From contig JBFWIF010000001.1 of the NCBI GenBank assembly GCA_050256135.1, forward strand, positions 62,001 to 126,000: 64,000 nt of DNA. Direction: 5' to 3'. A program made the translations under genes and the position numbers. Numbering within the stretch: position 1 is the stretch's first letter; every line of letters starts with the position of its first letter. Of the stretch, positions 43,676-51,361 are shown one piece after another. This stretch comes from RZYP01 sp050256135. Its GTDB lineage: Bacteria > Bacillota > Negativicutes > Acidaminococcales > Acidaminococcaceae. The notes under the pieces are model-generated. The model was not told the origin of the DNA. It saw nothing but the letters and a program-made list of their open reading frames with translations, and did not search any database.

Positions 43676-44608
43676 TTAATCTATGAAGCCGGGAGCAGAA
43701 AGGTAACGTTCACCGGTATCCGGCAATAGAGCAACAATGACTTTACCCTTGTTTTCCTGACGGTTAGCAAGCAAGGTAGCAGCATATACGGCTGCACCGC
43801 TGGAGATACCTACTAAAAGGCCTTCCTTCTTTGCTAATTCTTTCACGGTGTTCAAAGCGTTATCAATTTCGACAGTAACAACTTCATCATATATCTTAGT
43901 ATTAAGGGTATCAGGTACAAAACCGGCACCGATGCCTTGAATCCTATGTGGGCCGGCAACGCCTTTGGAAAGAACAGGGGAGTCAGACGGCTCTACAGCA
44001 ACAATTTTAACATTTGGGTTTTGAGATTTCAAGTATTCACCGACACCGGTAACAGTGCCGCCGGTACCAACACCGCCAACGAAGATGTCAACTTTGCCGT
44101 CGGTATCTCTCCAGATTTCCGGACCGGTCGTTGCTCTATGGGTGGCCGGATTGGCTGGATTAACAAATTGACCGGGTATGAAGGAATTAGGAATTTCTTT
44201 TGCCAGTTCCTCAGCTTTATCGATTGCGCCCTTCATACCTTTGGCGCCTTCAGTAAGAACAAGTTCAGCACCGTAAGCCTTGAGCAGGTTGCGACGCTCA
44301 ATACTCATTGTTTCCGGCATAGTCAGGATAACGCGATAACCTTTGGCTGCCGCTACGGAAGCAAGACCTATGCCTGTATTGCCGCTGGTAGGTTCAATGA
44401 TAACTGAACCGGGTTTTAGCAGGCCTTTTTGTTCGGCATCTTCAATTAAGGCTTTGCCGATACGATCTTTGACGCTGCCGGCTGGGTTGAAGTATTCTAG
44501 CTTAGCGATGATTTCTGCATTTGGTGCATGTTTTTTATTATAGTTGGTCAATGATAAAAGCGGTGTATTGCCAATTAATTCAGTTAAACTTTTAACGATT
44601 TTAGTCAT
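43676..44608 (-). CDS. cysK: Cysteine synthase A
   Basis: O-acetylserine sulfhydrylase, a PLP enzyme of 310 residues. The PLP lysine is K47 (NPAGSVKDRIG). The substrate loop is PTSGNTGIGLA, and the phosphate-binding glycine loop is GGVGTGGTVTGVG. GAGGAAAATATT precedes the ATG. The IscR/CymR-type regulator upstream on the same strand may govern it. Confidence 0.96.
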   Translation of the reverse strand: MTKIVKSLTELIGNTPLLSLTNYNKKHAPNAEIIAKLEYFNPAGSVKDRIGKALIEDAEQKGLLKPGSVIIEPTSGNTGIGLASVAAAKGYRVILTMPETMSIERRNLLKAYGAELVLTEGAKGMKGAIDKAEELAKEIPNSFIPGQFVNPANPATHRATTGPEIWRDTDGKVDIFVGGVGTGGTVTGVGEYLKSQNPNVKIVAVEPSDSPVLSKGVAGPHRIQGIGAGFVPDTLNTKIYDEVVTVEIDNALNTVKELAKKEGLLVGISSGAAVYAATLLANRQENKGKVIVALLPDTGERYLSAPGFID

Positions 44609-44784
44609 AATATTTTCCTCTTTTCAAAAATGAATTTTGATAAACACACTCATGTAAGCTAAGTTGGTAGTTGAAGGTCAACATCGGCTGCGGTAAAATA
44701 AGAAGTCCATAGGAACTATTCCCTCATTTCATATAGTAATAATATGAATTAACTTTTGATAAAATTTTACCCTTAAAAAAAATA

Positions 44785-44811
44785 CCTGTCAAGCTTTTTT
44801 TGCTCGACAGG
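44785..44811 (-). terminator. Terminator after the Rrf2 regulator
   Basis: CCTGTC (44785-44790) and GACAGG (44806-44811) form a stem. On the minus strand it is followed by TATTTTTTTT. It separates the regulator from cysK, which therefore has its own promoter in 44609-44784. Confidence 0.78.
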
Positions 44812-44817
44812 ATATGT

Positions 44818-45255
44818 TTATATTTCGTAGGTATAAGAAGTCTTTGCGTTATGTCGTTTTACGAGGTCGGCAAGAGTTATGTTATCGACAACATTGTTGA
44901 TAGCTTTTTCTAATTCCAGCCAAATATCAAGTGTTACACATTCGCTGGCACGAGCACAGGTCACATGTCCCTCTTCCAAACAGGTAACAGGAGCGAGACT
45001 GCCTTCCAGGACGCGTAGGATTTCACCGACAGTATATTCTGCTGGGGTGCGGGCCAGCATATAACCACCTTGTGCACCGCGGGCACTTTTGACAAAACCG
45101 GCTTTGCTGAGCTGGGTGATAATTTGTTCCAGATATTTTTCGGAGATTTCCTGCCTTTTGGCAATATTTTTGATGGTGATATATTCACCGGTATAATTAA
45201 CGGCTAAATCCAACATCAAGCGAAGGGCATAGCGTCCTTTCGTTGAAATCTTCAT
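44818..45255 (-). CDS. Rrf2-family regulator, IscR-type with three cysteines
   Basis: 145 residues. An N-terminal winged helix (KGRYALRLMLDLA, ISEKYLEQIITQLSKAGFVKS, RGAQGGYMLAR) and three cysteines C92, C100 and C106 (TCLEEGHVTCARASEC) are seen, the arrangement of the 2Fe-2S ligands of IscR. CymR of Bacilli lacks such ligands, so an iron-sulfur-sensing role is more likely. It lies upstream of cysK on the same strand. It could control cysteine or iron-sulfur supply. Confidence 0.88.
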   Translation of the reverse strand: MKISTKGRYALRLMLDLAVNYTGEYITIKNIAKRQEISEKYLEQIITQLSKAGFVKSARGAQGGYMLARTPAEYTVGEILRVLEGSLAPVTCLEEGHVTCARASECVTLDIWLELEKAINNVVDNITLADLVKRHNAKTSYTYEI

Positions 45256-45259
45256 AATG

Positions 45260-45937
45260 TCACGATCCTTTTCTTTTTAATTTTTTGAGAAAATTTTGCC
45301 AGGCATATTTTGCTTCCAAACGGTGAGCCTTATTGAAAAATAGTCCGAAAAACTCGCGCAGCAGTCTGCCAACCGGCGTATTAAGCAGGTAGTCGGTAAA
45401 ATCCCTTAATGCGGGTACCATGTTTAAAAATTTATAGATAATGGCAAACAAAGTAGAAAGCAAAGTTTGCAGAGCATATAGCAGTAATTGGACAATCAGC
45501 AGCAGAAAAGCTATCAAGGCTTCTGCAAAAAAAACAAGTAAGTTAAGCAAATGAATCAATACAGAAGCAAGCAGTGACCAGAACTGTCCAAACCAGTAGA
45601 AGATACCGCTGATTATTTTCAGAGCAAAATCAACAACAAAACCGAAGAACTGTGCAAAAGTATTAAAGATAATGCTAAGTGTATTCATAAAAGCATTGCT
45701 GAATGATGAGAACATTTTTGCGAGCATAGGTGAGAAAAAAGCAAGAAAATGATTAATAAAAGCTGTTACGGCTGCCAAAATTGCCATTAGCAAAGAAATA
45801 ACGTAAGTCAGAAGCTGCGGTAAAAATTGCAGAAAGACCCGCAATCCTTCGCCAATGAAAGGCAGCAAGGTTCCGATATACAAAAGCAGGAAGATTATCG
45901 GAGCAATTAAAAATTTATATACTAATCCCTGTTTCAT
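45260..45937 (-). CDS. Hydrophobic membrane protein of unknown function
   Basis: 225 residues, nearly all hydrophobic and very rich in Leu, Phe, Ile and Ala. Long helical stretches have Phe/Leu periodicity (FLAFFSPMLAKMFSSFSNAF, NTLSIIFNTFAQFFGFVVDF) and a basic C-terminal tail (KAHRLEAKYAWQNFLKKLK). I do not recognise a family. The ATG at 45937 follows AGGTGA; a GTG three codons earlier is possible. It precedes the Rrf2 gene by four bases, so the two form an operon. Confidence 0.72.
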   Translation of the reverse strand: MKQGLVYKFLIAPIIFLLLYIGTLLPFIGEGLRVFLQFLPQLLTYVISLLMAILAAVTAFINHFLAFFSPMLAKMFSSFSNAFMNTLSIIFNTFAQFFGFVVDFALKIISGIFYWFGQFWSLLASVLIHLLNLLVFFAEALIAFLLLIVQLLLYALQTLLSTLFAIIYKFLNMVPALRDFTDYLLNTPVGRLLREFFGLFFNKAHRLEAKYAWQNFLKKLKRKGS

Positions 45938-46106
45938 CGCTATCACCTACCATAATTATAAGGATAACTTATCATAAATGCAAAATAAATATGTCAGGCA
46001 AAAGCGAAATGTCGTTGCAGGAAAATAAAGATTACTTATTTGCAAATGCGCAGGTATGAAGTACTCATATGGCTGTTTCCACACGCGAGAGAAGTCATTG
46101 TATTCA

Positions 46107-46312
46107 ATGTCTATCGGTAAGAATTTAATAGTTCCTCTGGACCATTCCACACGCGTTAAACGGCCGCATTAAATTCGGCCGAACGCTGATGTATATGAGT
46201 CCCGTCACTTCTTCAATTCTTGCCTCTTTGTTTGTTCTAAATAACTCTGTTTGAATAACATTCCACACGCGACGATTCGCCTGCAAGCAGCCGGTCGCTG
46301 ATGTGCAGCAAG
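46107..46312 (+). repeat. Dispersed non-coding repeat, copy 2 (short centre)
   Basis: Block 1 (46107-46180) and block 2 (46200-46312) match the copy at 38136-38437, but only 19 bp lie between them instead of 115. A further TTTCCACACGCG lies at 46076-46087 just outside. It occupies the 45938-46395 gap, in which I see no gene. Confidence 0.85.
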
Positions 46313-46395
46313 TCCGGCGCATCTTCATCCCTTGCGTATTTAACGGAATATAGAGCTAATATTTGCGAGAACTAATAATGAGTGCAAAATAAATG

Positions 46396-46424
46396 TTGAC
46401 ATAGTTGCACGCTTTTGTTAAACT
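46396..46424 (+). promoter_or_regulatory. Promoter of the T-box / ECF operon
   Basis: TTGACA (46396-46401) and TAAACT (46419-46424) with 17 bp between them lie about 30 bp before the T-box stem I. Confidence 0.8.
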
Positions 46425-46439
46425 TTGTGTTAATCTATA

Positions 46440-46721
46440 AGACAAAGTCAATGATTGGGAAGAGTAGATTTGCAAAGCATGCTTCAGCGAGTCGGTGACA
46501 GTGAAAGTCCGGCGCAAGGCAGCATTTTGAATGGGCCCAAGAGATACGGTTTGAGCCGGCGTGGCCGGGGTAGACGCCGTCGGGAGACTTCACCCGTTAG
46601 CAAGGAAGGGGATATCGGCTAAAGCCTGTATTCTGAAATAAGCAGGATTACAAGATAGTGATCAAGCAGGGTGGTACCGCGAGAGTTTCTCGTCCCTACA
46701 GGGATGAGGGGCTTTTTTTTA
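46440..46721 (+). promoter_or_regulatory. T-box leader, tryptophan specifier
   Basis: The T-box sequence AGGGTGGTACCGCG is at 46668-46681. Stem I closes with TTGGG/CCCAA. Its specifier loop has the AGTAGA and GAA S-turn strands, with codon TGG (46532-46534) directly after GAA, so uncharged tRNA-Trp should be sensed. The terminator (CTCGTCCCT/AGGGATGAG, 46688-46709, then an eight-T run) would be relieved by tRNA binding. The operon is an uptake system, so it should turn on when tryptophan is scarce. Confidence 0.92.
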
Positions 46722-46751
46722 TTGCAAAAATTTTGATTGAGGAGGAAAAAG

Positions 46752-47333
46752 ATGAAAGAGGAACAAGTTTTCAAACCAGAAGTTGAATTGATTGAAGTGC
46801 CGCCGGCCAAGGATACTCATCGTTGGGTGGCTATAACAGCACTCTTATTGGCTATAGGCGTTATTCTTCATACTATTAGTCCGAATATTGGCGGTGTGAC
46901 CCCGAACTGGACCATTGCCATGTATTCAATTACTATTGGCCTGACTAATCCAAGTTTTTCACAATCTTTAGGGATTGGTTTTGTAGCTGGTCTGACACTG
47001 GTGCCTTCCTCGAAGTCGGCTTTTCCTCTAGGTAATATAGCCAGTGAATTGGTAGGTGCCTTTGTAGCAGCGTTAGTTGTTAAATCCATGCTGCAAATGG
47101 GATTTGATAGTTTTCGTTTTCGGCCTTATCTGACAGGTTTTTTGGCTACTATGGCCAGCGGTTCCGTTTTCACATTTATTTTAAAGCTCATTCTTAATTT
47201 ACCGATGCATGTTTATATTTATGCCATGTTGCCAGTCGTGGCAACTGTCGCAGTGCTGAACGGTTTCATTACTCAGGTTTTGTTCGCACCTGCACAAAAA
47301 CTGTTCTTTATTCAGGGGGCGCGTAAAAAATGA
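46752..47333 (+). CDS. ECF transporter S component, TrpP-like (probable tryptophan binding)
   Basis: 193-residue membrane protein with about five or six helices. The segment GVILHTISPNIGGVTPNW resembles the TrpP tryptophan transporter family. A Trp T-box upstream supports tryptophan or a close precursor as substrate. The ATG at 46752 follows GAGGAGG; an upstream TTG at 46737 is rejected. It overlaps the first ATPase gene by ATGA. Confidence 0.82.
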   Translation: MKEEQVFKPEVELIEVPPAKDTHRWVAITALLLAIGVILHTISPNIGGVTPNWTIAMYSITIGLTNPSFSQSLGIGFVAGLTLVPSSKSAFPLGNIASELVGAFVAALVVKSMLQMGFDSFRFRPYLTGFLATMASGSVFTFILKLILNLPMHVYIYAMLPVVATVAVLNGFITQVLFAPAQKLFFIQGARKK

Positions 47334-48190
47334 GTAACTATGCAGTTGAATTTAAAAATTTTCACTATGCCTATAATGGCGGCGAAGTAGTTTTAAAAGA
47401 TATCAATGTCGGTGTCAAAGAAGGTTCTTTCACCGTTTTGCTTGGGCCAAGCGGCGCAGGCAAGACTACGATGTGCAAGGCTATGGCGGGAATAATCCCC
47501 TATTATTACGGCGGCCGCTACGCTGGTTCGGTCGAAGTGCTGGGCGAAGATACCAAGGGCAGGCGTGTTTCCGACATCGCAATGGACCTGGGATTGATGC
47601 TGGAAGATTACGAAAGCCAGCTGGTATCTTTGACTGCCGGCGAAGAAGTATCTTTTTCACTCTTGAATCACGGGTTTCCACCTGAGGAAGTCGAGGAACG
47701 CACGAAAAAAGCTTTGGAAGATGTAGGATTGCCTGGCAGGGAGAATTACCAGCTGGATGAATTATCCGGAGGCCAAAGACAAAGACTGCTGTTGGCTTCT
47801 GTTTTGGCTGTTCATCCGCGTGTGCTGGTGCTCGATGAGCCTGTTTCGGCCATGGATCCGGAAGGTTCGGTTTCCTTATATAAGCTGCTTTACAAAATTC
47901 ATCAAAAATATAATATGACTGTTGTAGTCGTTGAACATAATCTTGATTATGTGCTGCCTTATGTTACTGATATGATAGTGCTACAGGATGGGAGCATTGT
48001 AGGGGCTGGTTCTTTTGAAAAAGCAGCGGCCATCGCCTATGAAGACAAGGAGCTCAGAAGGATTTTGCCAGCTTTGTGGCAGGTCAAACTGAACTTAGAG
48101 AAGCGGGATGGTATCCATCTTGGTGTGTGGAGAAAAACCAGCGATGCTATCAGTGAATTGAAAGAAAAGTATGGGAGGGCTGAGCTGTGA
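47330..48190 (+). CDS. ECF transporter ATP-binding protein (EcfA1-type)
   Basis: 286 residues. Walker A is GPSGAGKTT, the signature LSGGQRQRLLLA and Walker B VLVLDEPVSAMDPEG, with VVVEHNLDYV as the H-loop. It begins in an ATGA overlap with the S-component gene and overlaps the next ATPase by four bases, so translation is coupled. With its partner it energises the substrate-binding unit. Confidence 0.94.
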   Translation: MSNYAVEFKNFHYAYNGGEVVLKDINVGVKEGSFTVLLGPSGAGKTTMCKAMAGIIPYYYGGRYAGSVEVLGEDTKGRRVSDIAMDLGLMLEDYESQLVSLTAGEEVSFSLLNHGFPPEEVEERTKKALEDVGLPGRENYQLDELSGGQRQRLLLASVLAVHPRVLVLDEPVSAMDPEGSVSLYKLLYKIHQKYNMTVVVVEHNLDYVLPYVTDMIVLQDGSIVGAGSFEKAAAIAYEDKELRRILPALWQVKLNLEKRDGIHLGVWRKTSDAISELKEKYGRAEL

Positions 48191-48993
48191 TTGAGACAAG
48201 AGAAGTAAATTTTGCTTACAGGCGCGGCGAGCCGGTTATTAATGATATCGATTGTAAAATAGAAGATGGTGAATTTGTCGCTTTGCTTGGTCATAACGGC
48301 AGCGGCAAGACAACTTTGAGCAGGCTCTTTATGGCTTTGATGCATCCGCGCTCTGGTGAGGTTTATGTGGATGGTGAGAATATTGCTAAGAAAGAACCGG
48401 CTGATTTGGCGGATCGTGTCGGTTATGTTTTTCAAAATCCTGATTTGCAGATTCTTGCCGATACGGTTTGGGATGAAGTTGCTTATGGACCCCGCAACAA
48501 AAAACTCTCAGAAGAAAAAATACGTGAGCAGGTAGAGGAAGCTTTAGCGGCAACAGGTCTTACCGATTTTGCCGATGTGTATCCTCGCACTTTGTCTTTT
48601 GGCCAAAAACGCCGTCTCGGCGTAGCGGCAGCACTTGCACTCAAACCGCGCATTCTGATTCTTGATGAAATTACCAATGGACAGGATAGTCTCGAAAAAG
48701 AACAGATGATGAATTATCTGCGGGCAATTAATGAAGAGCAGGGTATTACTATTGTTCTGATTACTCATGACATGAATATTGCACGTTTGTATGCCCGCCG
48801 CGTTATTGTCTTGCATAACGGCAGCCTTGTTTTCGACGATGTGCCGGAAGAGCTTTTTAACGGTGCGAAGGACCTGACAGAATGGGGATTACAGCAGCCA
48901 ACGATGGCAGCCTTGGCTGCAACTTTCGAGCTTACGGCTGTTAATGCAGCTGATTTCTGCGCTCAGCTTACTTTGAAGGCAGGTGAGAAATAA
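48187..48993 (+). CDS. ECF transporter ATP-binding protein (EcfA2-type)
   Basis: 268 residues with a GTG start. Walker A is GHNGSGKTT. The signature has the LSFGQKRRLG form usual for the second ECF ATPase. Walker B reads ILILDEITNGQD and the H-loop LITHDMNIAR. It overlaps both neighbours. Confidence 0.94.
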   Translation: MIETREVNFAYRRGEPVINDIDCKIEDGEFVALLGHNGSGKTTLSRLFMALMHPRSGEVYVDGENIAKKEPADLADRVGYVFQNPDLQILADTVWDEVAYGPRNKKLSEEKIREQVEEALAATGLTDFADVYPRTLSFGQKRRLGVAAALALKPRILILDEITNGQDSLEKEQMMNYLRAINEEQGITIVLITHDMNIARLYARRVIVLHNGSLVFDDVPEELFNGAKDLTEWGLQQPTMAALAATFELTAVNAADFCAQLTLKAGEK

Positions 48994-49661
48994 TGAGAGT
49001 TACGGCATTTACCCAATTGATAACTGTTTTGGCAGTTACAGCGCTGGTTTTCATTCTGCCGGTGCAGGCTGTTTCATTTATACTAGTGTTGGAACTGGTG
49101 CTCTTACTCTATATTAAACATGATCGTATGACAATGGCGGCTATTGGCGCGCTGACGGTTTTTACGGGTATGATGATCTTGCTGCAGCTATTGTTTCAAT
49201 CAACCCTTGAAGTTGCTATGATTGGCGGTCTGCGTATGCTTGTTATGACGATGGCTTTTCTTTGCCTGCTCGCCGCAACGAGGATACAGGATATTGCGCA
49301 AGCTTTGGTTGAACGTTTTCATATGCCTTGTGAATATGCTTTTATGCTGACCACTGCTCTTCGTTTTGTGCCGGATTTTCTGACTGACAGCACGGCAACG
49401 CTTGATGCCCAGTCCTGTCGTGGTTATTCTAACCGTGGTAATGTTTTCAAACGTATGTATTCCTACCTTGTTGTGATAAAACCATTGGTGATGCGTGCCG
49501 TAGCCAAATCGGATACACTAGCTCTCAGCATGGAACTGAAGGGATTTGGCGCTAACACCTATAAAAACATGAAGAAACAGGAACTGGGAATCGGCGACTA
49601 TCTGGTACTGACCATTGTTGTTATCCTGAGTACCTACAAATTATGGGTCAAATATTTATAA
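48993..49661 (+). CDS. ECF transporter transmembrane component (EcfT)
   Basis: 222 residues with several N-terminal helices. The two coupling motifs appear as AQSCRGYSNRG and LSMELKGFGA, slightly divergent from the usual Ala-Arg-Gly form. It overlaps the second ATPase by one base (TAATG). All four parts of the system are present in one operon. A terminator follows at 49686-49719. Confidence 0.93.
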   Translation: MRVTAFTQLITVLAVTALVFILPVQAVSFILVLELVLLLYIKHDRMTMAAIGALTVFTGMMILLQLLFQSTLEVAMIGGLRMLVMTMAFLCLLAATRIQDIAQALVERFHMPCEYAFMLTTALRFVPDFLTDSTATLDAQSCRGYSNRGNVFKRMYSYLVVIKPLVMRAVAKSDTLALSMELKGFGANTYKNMKKQELGIGDYLVLTIVVILSTYKLWVKYL

Positions 49662-49685
49662 AAATGAAGAACAGCACTAATTTTT

Positions 49686-49720
49686 GGACCACTGGGGACT
49701 GACCACAGTGGTCTTTTTTA
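49686..49720 (+). terminator. Terminator of the ECF operon
   Basis: GACCACTG pairs with CAGTGGTC across a short loop and is followed by TTTTTT. Confidence 0.85.
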
Positions 49721-49853
49721 GGCACTATTCCGAGATTTTTTGATTGTTTTCGATAGCAGGAAGTGATATTTTTTGTTCATGCTGAGGCAAATTGGTGTAT
49801 AATAACAAGTGATTGAACTTACAATTCAAGCTGATGAGCAGGAGGTGAGTGCA

Positions 49854-50663
49854 TTGCTGAATAAGAATGCACCGATTGGAGTTTTGGATTCGGGCGTAGG
49901 GGGGCTCAGCGTTTTAAAGTGTTTGAAGGAACTCCTGCCAAATGAGAATTTTATATATTTGGGTGATACGGCACGTACACCATATGGTCCCCGCAGCGAA
50001 AAGGAAGTAAGACAATTTGTAGGCGAGATGCTGGACTATTTTGAAACACAATCTACAAAGCTTGTTGTTATTGCATGTAATACACTTACTGTATTGGGTG
50101 TTGATACCTTAAAGGGTAACCATAAATTTGATATTGTTGGAATGTCGAAGGGTGCAAAATTAGTCTTAAATGCCAGTAATAATAAGACCATTGGTGTCTT
50201 TGCTACGGAGTTTACGATTAATTCAGGTGCCCATAAGGCGGCTATTATGTCTCTGGATTCAAGTGCAATAGTTGTGCCTAAAGCTTGTCCGAGATTCGTA
50301 CCGCTAATTGAAGGCGAAAAGTTCGGCTCGTCTGAAATTGCCGACGCAGTTGCAGAATATGCCGCGCCTGTTAAGAACGCTGGTGTTGATACTCTCATTC
50401 TTTCGTGTACACATTATCCTTTTATTAAGAAAGAGATTGAGCATGAGATGGGTGACCAAGTAAAAGTGATAGATCCAGCAGACCAGACGGCTCTTGATGC
50501 GCAAGCGGTTTTATGTAATGCAGGACTTTTGTCGGAAGGTGCTATGGGCCATACTACCATTTGTTTTACTGCCGATTTGGCAAGAGGCAAGCGTATTGCT
50601 TCCCGCATGTTCAGCATTACTTCCTGTGAATTCAGAGAAGTATGTCTGGATAAAAGATTATGA
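49854..50663 (+). CDS. murI: Glutamate racemase
   Basis: Interconverts L- and D-glutamate for peptidoglycan. The 269-residue protein has PIGVLDSGVGGLSVLK at the start and catalytic cysteines C75 (IACNTLT) and C185 (LSCTHYPFI). TTG at 49854 is chosen because AGGAGGTGA lies seven bases upstream; the longer reading from GTG at 49809 adds 15 non-conserved residues. Confidence 0.93.
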   Translation: MLNKNAPIGVLDSGVGGLSVLKCLKELLPNENFIYLGDTARTPYGPRSEKEVRQFVGEMLDYFETQSTKLVVIACNTLTVLGVDTLKGNHKFDIVGMSKGAKLVLNASNNKTIGVFATEFTINSGAHKAAIMSLDSSAIVVPKACPRFVPLIEGEKFGSSEIADAVAEYAAPVKNAGVDTLILSCTHYPFIKKEIEHEMGDQVKVIDPADQTALDAQAVLCNAGLLSEGAMGHTTICFTADLARGKRIASRMFSITSCEFREVCLDKRL

Positions 50664-51054
50664 GCATTCCGGCTGCTGCTGCTGCGGAGTGCTTTTCGTT
50701 TTTGATTTTAATAAGTGATACTTTTTTTAGTGAAGTGATATTTTTTTAGCAGGAATTACAGGATTTATGTCTAAACATTAAACATTCGGATAACTTTTGG
50801 CTCGTTATCCAATTTTAAAATTATAAATTTGTTGATAGATAAAAGGCATTTCAGGTTTCGTCATCTTAACTCTAAGTAATTTTGAACTTTTTCCATACTA
50901 GTTCTTTTGAAGGGAAGACTGAAATTATGATAATTTGTGCAAAGCAGGTCTTGAAACAAGAGCAAACTTAGGTACCGGTTTCACCTTTTTGGTGAAAACG
51001 GTATTTTGTGTTTTCTAATGATAATTATCTTCTATGAATAAAGGTGGTGGTAAA
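50664..51054 (+). promoter_or_regulatory. Leader region of the V-ATPase operon, with hairpin and tiny ORF
   Basis: A 391-bp gap. A 14-codon frame (50927-50971, MIICAKQVLKQEQT) is followed after two bases by a hairpin ACCGGTTTCACC/GGTGAAAACGGT (50974-51003) and T-rich sequence. It resembles an attenuator but could be the murI terminator. I see nothing else in the gap apart from a run of T-rich direct repeats near 50715-50745. Confidence 0.4.
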
Positions 51055-51360
51055 ATGTCAATATTGGAAGAAATCAAGGCAGCAGAGAAGGCAGCAGAAG
51101 AAGCTAAACGTGAAGCAAAGGTCAAAGCAAGAAATATTGTCCGCGAAGCAGAAGAAAACGCATCTAAAGAGGCAGAGGTTATGATTGCTACGGCACAGCG
51201 CACAGCGAAAAAGGCAATTGCAGCTGGAGAGGCAGAGGCTAAGATTAAGGCCAAAGCGATCGTACAGGAACGGATGTTGGCTGATCGCGCATTAGAATTG
51301 TCTGCCAAAAAAAGAGTGACTGAAGCAGTCAAGTACGTTATAGAAAAGGTTGTGGTCTAG
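51055..51360 (+). CDS. V-type ATPase subunit G/H (peripheral stalk)
   Basis: 101 residues, almost entirely a charged coiled coil (EIKAAEKAAEEAKREAKVKA), as in AhaH/NtpF-type stalk subunits that pair with subunit E. The ATG at 51055 follows AAAGGTGGTGG; an in-frame start at 51034 is rejected. First gene of the V-ATPase operon. Confidence 0.88.
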   Translation: MSILEEIKAAEKAAEEAKREAKVKARNIVREAEENASKEAEVMIATAQRTAKKAIAAGEAEAKIKAKAIVQERMLADRALELSAKKRVTEAVKYVIEKVVV

Positions 51361-51361
51361 C

